From contig JAFEMH010001450.1 of the NCBI GenBank assembly GCA_022495995.1, forward strand, positions 186,001 to 250,000: a stretch of DNA of 64,000 nucleotides, in the 5' to 3' direction. This DNA comes from Adenophora triphylla var. japonica (Eukaryota; Streptophyta; Magnoliopsida; Asterales; Campanulaceae). Within the stretch, counting starts at the first letter, position 1. Every line of letters begins with the position of its first letter. Positions 56,937 to 64,000 of this stretch are shown here, piece by piece. Made by a program: the position numbers and the translations under genes. The notes below the pieces were generated by a model, which did no database searches, was not told the DNA's origin, and saw only the letters and a list, made by a program, of their open reading frames with translations.

Positions 56937-58030
56937 GTCTCCCATTCCAGGTTGGCCTTGTATTTTTCGGTGAAGCCGTTGGTGATCTGTTCCCAAGTGG
57001 CCCTGGACTCGAGCTTCAACCGCAAGAACCATTTTAGAGCCCCCAGTTTCAAGGAGAGGCTGAAGTAATCGGCCAGCTGCTGGTTCGTGCACCCTTTGGC
57101 TTTCAATGCTAGGGTATAGGTGTCCAGATGGGGAATGTAAGTAGGAGCCTGGGCAAATGGATAGAACCCATCGGCTTGCTGTTGACTTCCAATTGGCAAA
57201 GAGGGTGGTGGCAGACCTGAGGTGGCTGGATAGCTCGGGTTCCCGGGGTGAGACTCGTAAGTAGGCTTAAATGCGGGCTGTGGTCCTTGGTTGTTGAACT
57301 GCATGCCTGGCTGCGGTGATGGTGTATAACCGGGAGGATACTGCGGTCCTGGTGATTCTGATGAGACTGGGATGGGGGCTTGCTGACCCATTGGACCATG
57401 AGTGAGGAATGGGTTTGTGGAGGCTAGCGAGGCGCCAAGAGTTGCGGGACCAGCATCATTTTGAGGAGGGACACCTGACTGTTGTCCTGAACCAAACTGC
57501 GTGGGCGGCATTCCAGATTGTTTCTGCGTTACTATGGACTGTTATTGTGAAGGCCCGGGCTGATCAGTTCCAAACTGAGGTAGGATCCCAACCTGCTGTG
57601 GCATTCCATGGTACCCCCAACCATGGGAAGACATTCCGTACTGATTCTTCCCCCACTGAGGAACTACAAACTGGCTTGTCCCATCAGACTGTATGGGCCC
57701 AGTAGCCTGTGGGTGAGGAGCTGGCTGTCCCATGGGTCAAGAAGCATGGGCTCCGGTAGCGGTACCATAGGAGGCTGGCAGTGGCATCCTGGTGTAGTCA
57801 GGGCGACTGAGAGTGGGGTTAGGGTCCTCTTCCTCTTCCACGGTGAAAGTGCCGTCGGGATTAAGACTGGCGGCAAAACTATGGCTCCTAATAGCCTCCA
57901 GAAGGCTGTTCATATGTGCTTCCTGCCGCAGTCTCATTTGTTCGGCCAACTGATTCCACTGATGTTCTGTCTGGGGAGTCCCGAGAAGCAGAGTGGTATT
58001 GTCCCCATTATTACCAGCTGATGCAGACAT
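56937..58030 (-). pseudogene. gag: Gag of element D, N-terminal part, interrupted by element C
   Basis: Starts MSASAGNNGDNTTLLLGTPQ with a helix (WNQLAEQMRLRQEAHMNSLL) and a FTVEEEEDPNPTL segment equivalent to the FVLIEDEEIP region of C. One frame runs through 58030-56937 with two in-frame stops (TGA at about 57737, TAA near 57543). After a Gln/Pro/Gly-rich stretch comes the core, starting late (HLDTYTLALKAKGCTNQQLA, ALKWFLRLKLESRATWEQIT, EKYKANLEWET), so the first core strand (FEG..P) is deleted. The frame ends at the LTR of C. The remainder is expected left of the window. Confidence 0.85.
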
Positions 58031-58993
58031 TCTGAATATCAGAGTCGAAGCGAATGGTGAAGCTGACTATGCGCTTGATTCTTCCCAACTAGCCAGACGG
58101 TGACCCGGTGTCCGTACCCAAGCCTTGCGAGGTGCTGCGGGAGGAAGATATAAGGGAGGTTCAGACTTTGGGAGTCGAAGAAAGAGGGTAGGTGTTTGGG
58201 CTCAGGGCTCATGCAACATGCGGTTATTTGTTTCTGTTTACTTAAAACGTATTTTATTAAAACCTAAGCGGTTGGAAAAGATTGCTCCTTTTTTTTTGTT
58301 ATTCTTAGTCCTGGATCAGTGGGACCCATCACTACACCTGCGGACCATCAACCTGTAACCTCGAACAAGGGTTCCGTAGGGCAAGCGGGTCCCACCGACC
58401 GAAAAGGAAAATGAACCTAAGGTCTGGCGGATCATGAAGTCTTAACGCGCACTCGATGTAAATTACCGGCGAAGCCAGCGTCGAAGATCAAGATCGGGTC
58501 AAGGTACTTGACAAAAGGCTGGCATGACCTTGACTGATAATAGTCCACAAGGGATCTTGACTCGTCGTTAGTTAAGAAGTAATTAAACATGGACCAGGCG
58601 TTAATGCTTGATGACTTGGTGTCATACCGGGAGCCGGTGCATAAGCCGTGCGGGTCAAAGTCAAAGTCCGAGCCCCAATCAAGATCGGGTAAAAGATCAT
58701 GATGGAAAAATGGCATGACTTCGTCTGAATTAGGTCCGCGAGGGATCCCGACTTGGCACGTTGACTAGGGTTTGACCTACGCGGGGTATACACTGACACG
58801 GACCAGACCAAAAACCAACCGAGTCTCGGACAAAAAGTGTGTCACGGACAAGTGCAGGGTCGACACGAGGGTAAACCAATGGCTATTTGGGTCGTCTCGT
58901 GCTCGTACCGAGAGGCATAATAAGGCCTCCTAGGCTGCTACTGAGATTTCCCGGGTTAAGGAAGTAGTGTCCAGTATACGGTCAACGTGCGCG
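58031..58993 (-). other. Leader of element D, broken by element E
   Basis: Contains a diverged conserved leader block (about 58268-58410: GGTTGGAAAAGATTGCTCC, GGGCAAGCGGGTCCCACC) and AAGATCGGGTCAA repeats. It ends at gcgcg (58989-58993), the expected left target duplication of E. No LTR or PBS of D is in the window. Confidence 0.6.
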
Positions 58994-60732
58994 TGAATGA
59001 ACGCCCTCCGAGAAAAATAAATAAAATCATTTTTTTAATGTTTTATTTATCTTGATCTTTTTCTTTGTTTTTGGGAGTCGCCACGCCGTTTTTAAGGAAA
59101 ACATTGAAAAACCTTTGGAAATGAGAAAATGGGTTCGGGGGTCAAGTTACGATGTGGGAAGTGAATATGGAGCTCACCCACATCGCCTCTATCGAGACTT
59201 TCAATCAAACATTGGACAATTATAATCATTCAAAGTGTGTGCAATTTGTGTCAACAAACAAGGCATGCAAATTTAGATTTCATTGATGGCATTGAAACTA
59301 GATACAACTTGTGAACCATAAAAAGGGGGCCACACCCTTACAAACAATGACTTGCATTACGGGGCAGGAGATGAGACAATCTGTCCAGGGAACTCGGATG
59401 TTGTCCGACACAGGACTTCCTCAGAAGAGGGATGTCGGACGACATAAGACATCCTGGTCAGGTTGTCTCTTACAACACCAAAGCTATTCTAGAATTAAAA
59501 CAATGCTATTTTAACTAAGGAGAGACACTATTCAGGGTCTAAGACCAGTTTGGGGTTGATCGGAGTGAGCAAAGTCAAGATTGACCTTTAATGATACGGA
59601 TGTCGTATGACGTAGGACACCAAAGGCTGTCCATGCCACACGACAAACCGCCTCCATCAATGGGTTACACCCAAACAGATCTTAGGCTTCCCAAATAGTG
59701 GTAAATGAATTAAAAACACTTAAACACAACTTTTAAGAACAAAGAGGATCAATCTGGGCAGATCTGAAGCCACTGAAAGCCAAACAGCTTTCTGGGAGCT
59801 CTATGTCGTATGACACAGGACCCCTTGAGGAGTCCTATATCATCCGACATAGGTGTCCTATTTCAGTGCCTTCAGCAGACTGATCCTACCTTGCTCTCTA
59901 ACATGAATCTAAGCTATAATACTAACTGGAAACAGTATAATAACAATATTACGTGAGTATTATGGGAGGATCACATGGCTTTAATGGCCAAATGTGATGA
60001 ATCACATATTTATGGCCATTATCATGTAGCCATCACCTCCTAACTCGAATGCAAGTAAACAAGATGCAAACTTTAATGCAACTAAGGCTACTAAATGTCC
60101 AGATCTGAGGTGAGGAGATGTGAATATTGAAAATTCACATCTCCACCACCTTTGTCATGCAAAATCCCAAATATTCACATGTTATTCAACACTATAAGCA
60201 TGTAATGTAAAGTAAATGAAAATGCAAGATGTAATCAGAGAGAGAGAGAGAGTTTAGGGACTACCTATTGTAGTCCACAAGGTAGAAGCACCAATAGTAT
60301 GGTGTTCACCCCTTCAAAACACCAACAAAGGAGATCCTTCTTTGAATCTTAGCTTGGATGTGTGTGTGTATGAGGAGGGAGGTGAGTGTGTGTGTGTGTG
60401 AGAGAGAGAGTGAGTCTCTATTTTAGCAGAGTGACCTTACTTGCCAAAGTCCCCTTTTAAAATGATCAGCCAAGCCCTTTATTTATAGGCATGCTGATGG
60501 GAGGTCTTGTGTCGTACGACATAGGGCGTTAACCGCCTTTGGGTCGCCCTATGTCGGACGACACCGGTCAATTTTATGACAAACTGGGCCACAGGAAGGC
60601 AGGCCCAATGGATCAAGCAAATGAATGGATTATTTAGGGCCAAAATGCATTTTAGTAAATAAATGAGCCCAAAATTAATGCCACCCATGAAAAGTGGACC
60701 CAAAAACACGAGTTCGGGTCTGGGTACTCACA
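58994..60732 (-). repeat. 3' LTR of element E
   Basis: 1739 bp, TGAATGAACGC...TACTCACA, a diverged relative of LTR A. Palindromes or decayed copies lie near 59399, 59432, 59602, 59634, 59805 and 59850. The PBS-like gagtcgcca is at 59075-59083. Confidence 0.88.
60479..60563 (-). promoter_or_regulatory. U3 core promoter of LTR E
   Basis: TATAAATAAA on the minus strand (about 60478-60487), with TGTCGTACGACA (60510-60521) and TGTCGGACGACA (60552-60563) upstream. The arrangement matches LTR A. Confidence 0.65.
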
Positions 60733-60750
60733 GAGCCCCTCGGCGACGTC
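60733..60750 (-). other. Putative polypurine tract of element E
   Basis: The minus strand GACGTCGCCGAGGGGCTC is identical to that of A and abuts the LTR. Confidence 0.55.
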
Positions 60751-60949
60751 ACTTCCGCGAGAAGTGGGGTCGTCGATAAAAATGAGAATCCCGAGCCGGA
60801 CAACCAACGGCGGGGAAAGAGGGATGACCAGGATGGTCGAGTGGCTGGACCTTTTATGAAAAGGATTCCTAAGTATCCCGTGAAGGAATCAAGCCGAATC
60901 GTAGTTCAACAAAGAGGTGGCGCTAATGAAAGGCCACGGGCTTTGTACC

Positions 60950-61636
60950 CAAGGTTTGACTGTTTCTTTGGGGAGTCACCCGAGGATTTGACTGTTTCGT
61001 TGGGCAGTCACCCGAAGATTTGACTGTATTTGGGAGTCACCCGAGGTTTTGACTGTATTTGGGAGTCACCCGAGGATTTGACTGTATTTGGGAGTCACCT
61101 GAGGATTTGACTGTTTCGTTGGGGAGTCACCCGAGGATTTGACTGTATTTGGGAGTCACCCAAGGATTTGACTGTATTTGGGAGTCACCCGAGGATTTGA
61201 CTGTATTTGGGAGTCACCCAAAGATTTGACTGTATTTGGGAGTCACCCGAGGATTTGACTGTATTTGGGAGTCACCCGAGGATTTGACTGTATTTGGGAG
61301 TCACCCGAGGATTTGACTGTATTTGGGAGTCACCCAAGGATTTGACTGTATTTGGAAGTCACCCAAGGATTTGACTGTATTTGGGAGTCACCCGAGAATT
61401 TGACTGTATTTGGGAGTCACCCGAGGATTTGACTGTATTAGGGAGTCACCCGAGGATTTGACTGTATTTGGAAGTCACCCGAGGATTTGACTGTATTTGG
61501 GAGTCACCCGAGGATTTGACTGTATTTGGGAGTCACCCGAGGATTTGACTGTATTTGGGAGTCACCCGAGAATTTGACTGTATTTGGGAGTCACCCGAGG
61601 ATTTGACTGTATTTGAGAGTCACCCGAGGATTTGAA
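60950..61636. repeat. Minisatellite of element E, 29-bp unit
   Basis: About 23 units of GATTTGACTGTATTTGGGAG plus TCACCCGAG, far more uniform than the related array in A. This suggests recent local amplification. Confidence 0.92.
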
Positions 61637-61770
61637 AAACACCTGAAAAAGACTGAGAGGCGGGCGCTTGTACCCGAATGAAATAATAAATAATGATGAT
61701 AAATCGCTGCGAGGGACGGACAAAAGGACCATGGGCAAAAAAGGAAAATCACCCCTTTCTGGAACATGGA

Positions 61771-61782
61771 TGTCATACGACA
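61771..61782 (+). promoter_or_regulatory. Family palindrome upstream of the E PMD gene
   Basis: TGTCATACGACA, one base from the perfect TGTCGTACGACA of LTR E, is 148 bp before the ATG at 61930. A TATA-like ttttaattaaaa follows at about 61802. Confidence 0.55.
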
Positions 61783-61929
61783 TGGGGCTTTCCCCAAGCT
61801 ATTTTAATTAAAAGCGTTCAGTCGTAAGACAGAGGGTTTCATAGCAACAACAGCCGCCGAGTTTGAGAGAGCAGAGAAGAAAAAAATTGTGATTTTCCCC
61901 CTCCAATTTTGATCCAAATCGAATCAACA

Positions 61930-63290
61930 ATGCCTCCGCGAGCGGAATCAAGAAGGCAAGTGCAACGAACTTTGTCCGAGAAGAGGAGGCTCGTCGATCA
62001 GAACAAACGAAAGAAATTCCCGGAGGGGAATGGGCTTTATCCAAGCCTCGATTTCCACACTTCCACCGCGGAGCGAATGGGGGTAAATATTCTAAACCAT
62101 CAACCCTTCCTTTTTACTTTTCGAAGTTGGATTTCTAGGGCTCAAGGTAGAATTTGGGAAAATCGCACCCAAAAATAAATTGCATGCTTGGAATGAAATG
62201 CATTAAGTTGAAATCCGAAAAGATTTTGTTGAAAAGAAGAATTATGTGACTCAAAAAGCGAGAATGCACAGAAATGAAAAAAATGCACAAATTATCACGA
62301 GCATGTTCTGATACCTGTGTTGTGCTTACCTGCAGGCTCTGCGGACCAAGGGGTCCCCTGAGGCGATAGCTACGATCTGGGGCATTCTTCCCAGTTCCCC
62401 TGACCTGCCCGACAGTCCCAAGGGCTTGATATATACTGCTAGCCTTGGTTCGTTCTTCACTGCTGTCGGAGAGTTCGGAGACACTGGTCTGTGGTTCACG
62501 GGCAGACCCATCTTCTCTGAGGATCCTGGTGTCTTGAGCCCGGATGCCATTAGAGGACTGACCGGCCTGACCCTTCGCCTGAAGGGCAATGGGGTTCCAC
62601 TTGCGGAGCTTCATTCGGCTTTATCGCAGCAGTGCCGTCTCTATTCTGAGGGTGAGGCTGCAGTCACAGCTGAGCAGCTGGCGAGAGCATTCGCCTGGGC
62701 TGGCCTTTCTGATACCCTGTTCTACAATGCCTCCACGACGGCATTGACTCTTCTGCTGGAGCCCCTTTGAGACTGGGGTGAGGTCTCCACCTTTTCGTGG
62801 GGCGAGGCTGGCTTGGCTCATGTGTATAGAGCCTTGGACGAGGTAAGCAGAGGCACGGTGACCTCTTTGGATTGCTATCAGACAGTTCTGGAGGTATGCT
62901 CTTTTATTTTTCACACATTGACTGCTGCATTGCCTTTTCTGTCATCATTTATCACTGTTGCTGCACACTGAAAGCTTCTTGTCTCTGATTTCAGGTGTGG
63001 GCCTATGAGGTCTTTGGCTGTTACGCCTGGGCTGTGGCTGACGGGATTGCCGCAGATTTGTTTCCTGCCATTCGCAGGTGGACCTTCAGGGCTAGGCTGA
63101 GTAGGAGGGTAGATGGGGTGAAGCCCCGGAAGATGGCTTGTTATGAGGATACGATGATTGCCCTGAGGGGCACCCCGGCCAGGTTGAGGCTATTTCCATG
63201 GCATGGCAGGTATGGTGAGGATGTTGTTGGTGATGCCGCCTTGGTGACTCGGACGAGGAGGATTCGGGCGACGACTCCGAGTCGGAGTGA
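61930..63290 (+). pseudogene. PMD accessory gene of element E, three exons, internally deleted
   Basis: Exon 1 (61930-62082) encodes MPPRAESRRQVQRTLSEKRR, like exon 1 of F. Exon 2 (62336-62893) has GSPEAIATIWGILPSSPDLP, KGLIYTASLGSFFTAVGEFG, then skips the THTFHF..GE.T part and resumes at TGLWFTGRPIFSEDPG. Then come TAEQLARAFAWAGLSDTLFY and WGEAGLAHVYRALDEVSRG. A TGA at 62768-62770 interrupts LLEPL/DWGE. Exon 3 (62995-63290) begins VWAYEVFGCYAWAVADGIAA. A deletion near 63240 shifts the frame and joins it to the acidic tail DSDEEDSGDDSESE and TGA. Introns have GT-AG ends (ctgcag and tttcag acceptors). The gene is convergent to the expected gag. Confidence 0.82.
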
Positions 63291-63726
63291 TCATGGCGGT
63301 CCCCTTTTGCCGTGCTTTTAGGATTCTTAGGGATAGAGAGAGAAGATGCATGCACTATTCTATTGCTTTTTGGGTTGTAAAACAATTTTTTTTTTTTTGC
63401 ATTTTGTAACTTAACAACTAAAGTCTTTGCTTAATTGCATATTTGCTTGTTTATATGCACAAGTCCGTCCCAAGAAAGGCAAAAAATGATGGCTCTTGAT
63501 GTGGTTGGATATTTTTTGTGATTTTGCATGTATTGGGCGATGTTTATGTGTTTTCGGGTGTATTGGGTATGCCACATCCTCTCCCATGGGCTTGGTAAGT
63601 GAAGGGGATTGTATGTGTATTGTTGTGGATGTTTTGGACAGGTCTGGACAAGCTTTGAGCAAGCATTGGGTCGCTAAAGGGGTTGCTGCAGTTGCAGCTG
63701 TTGCTGGTGTCTGATGGGGCTTCCCA
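63291..63726. other. 3' flank of the E PMD gene
   Basis: Homologous to 9583-9950 in A, which supports the assignment of the tail remnant there. T-rich with no ORF; a plausible terminator region. Confidence 0.5.
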
Positions 63727-63827
63727 TGTCGTCCGACACAGGACATCATGGGTTAGCCCCATGTCGTACGACATGGAAAGTCTGAGGGACAGTTTCTTGG
63801 GCAGCAAGCCTCAGCATTTTATAAAAG
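63727..63827 (+). promoter_or_regulatory. Putative promoter of the second accessory gene of element E: two palindromes and TATA box
   Basis: TGTCGTCCGACA (63727-63738) and TGTCGTACGACA (63762-63773), spaced 35 bp, precede TATAAAAG (63820-63827). The ATG is at 63923. This is the clearest palindrome-TATA-ATG order outside the LTRs. Confidence 0.7.
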
Positions 63828-63922
63828 GCAGACTCGTAAAGGACACATTCCAGCAGTCACAGCAGACTCCAAACTGGTCTTCCACCCCAAAATCAACTCC
63901 AAGATTCGACTTTTGGCCCAAA

Positions 63923-64000
63923 ATGGAGCATTACAATGAAAGATCCAAGATCAAAGAGCGCCAATTTCACTCCGATCTCATCAATCTAACCCACCACCAT
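63923..64000 (+). CDS. Second accessory gene of element E, N-terminus (cut by the window end)
   Basis: An open frame of 26 codons from MEHYNERSKIKERQFHSDLI to the window end. The start aligns with the remnant at 10122 in A (MKRYDERSN), and the position after the PMD gene is that of DUF7745 genes in B and C. Too little is visible to confirm the domain. Confidence 0.5.
   Translation, partial: MEHYNERSKIKERQFHSDLINLTHHH

Larger units (their letters stand above)
58994..64000 (-). mobile_element. Element E: Tat/Ogre-like LTR retroelement, 3' part, truncated by the window end
   Basis: The left LTR (58994-60732) lacks a PBS on its outer side and has the conserved polypurine tract on its inner side, so it is the 3' LTR of a minus-strand element. 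Inside follow a minisatellite, the plus-strand PMD gene and the start of a second accessory gene. Gag and the 5' LTR are expected to the right of the window. Its LTR and array are homologous to element A. Confidence 0.88.

Noticed and set aside
63092..63807. Minus-strand ORFs downstream of the E PMD gene
   Set aside because: Shadows of the PMD exon and its 3' flank; no conserved motif.

Overview
The window is intergenic DNA from a plant nuclear genome, most likely a eudicot with a large, repeat-rich genome. The evidence is a CACTA transposon with TNP2-type transposase remnants, a Stowaway-like MITE, and a stack of nested Ty3/gypsy LTR retroelements. These retroelements share a primer-binding site that starts TGGCGACTC and gag proteins with CX2HX4HX4C knuckles, which is typical of the Tat/Ogre lineage. 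I found no ordinary host gene, rRNA, tRNA gene or CRISPR. The species cannot be named from the sequence.

Layout. Six retroelement copies (named A-F here) are nested. D is the oldest host sequence; only an interrupted gag and leader are visible (56937-58993). C (from left of the window to 56936) is inserted in the gag of D. C was then broken four times: by a CACTA element (window start to 4158) in its PMD gene; by element A (6457-19246, near-identical 5-bp target duplication) in its DUF7745 gene; by element B (19831-50326, TSD agact) between DUF7745 and gag; and by a Stowaway MITE (54918-55211, TSD TA) in its leader. B itself carries F (33139-48153, TSD tcagg). A carries a solo LTR of an unrelated family (15383-16738, TSD tctgt). 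E (58994 to beyond the window) is inserted in the leader of D. A, B, C, D and E run on the minus strand; F runs on the plus strand.

Common architecture, read in each element's own sense: 5' LTR, PBS, long leader with a conserved block of about 170 bp, gag (plus protease only in C), then a convergent antisense module of two accessory genes, then minisatellite arrays, a polypurine tract and the 3' LTR. The first accessory gene is intron-containing and encodes a plant-mobile-domain (PMD) protein with an acidic tail. The second encodes a DUF7745-type protein. No reverse transcriptase, RNase H or integrase is visible in any copy, so all appear non-autonomous. The accessory genes are decayed to different degrees.

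Most interesting observation. Each family has its own short palindrome: GGTCCGTACGGACC in B/C, TGTCGTGCGACA in F, TGTCGT(A/C)CGACA in A/E. It recurs just upstream of the LTR TATA box. In B, E and F the same family-specific palindrome also lies 110-200 bp upstream of the start codons of both antisense accessory genes, usually in pairs. This looks like a regulon inside a transposon: one recognition site shared by the LTR promoter and both accessory promoters, co-varying by family. I infer that an element-encoded or host DNA-binding factor recognises it. The VANC anti-silencing proteins of VANDAL transposons are a possible parallel.
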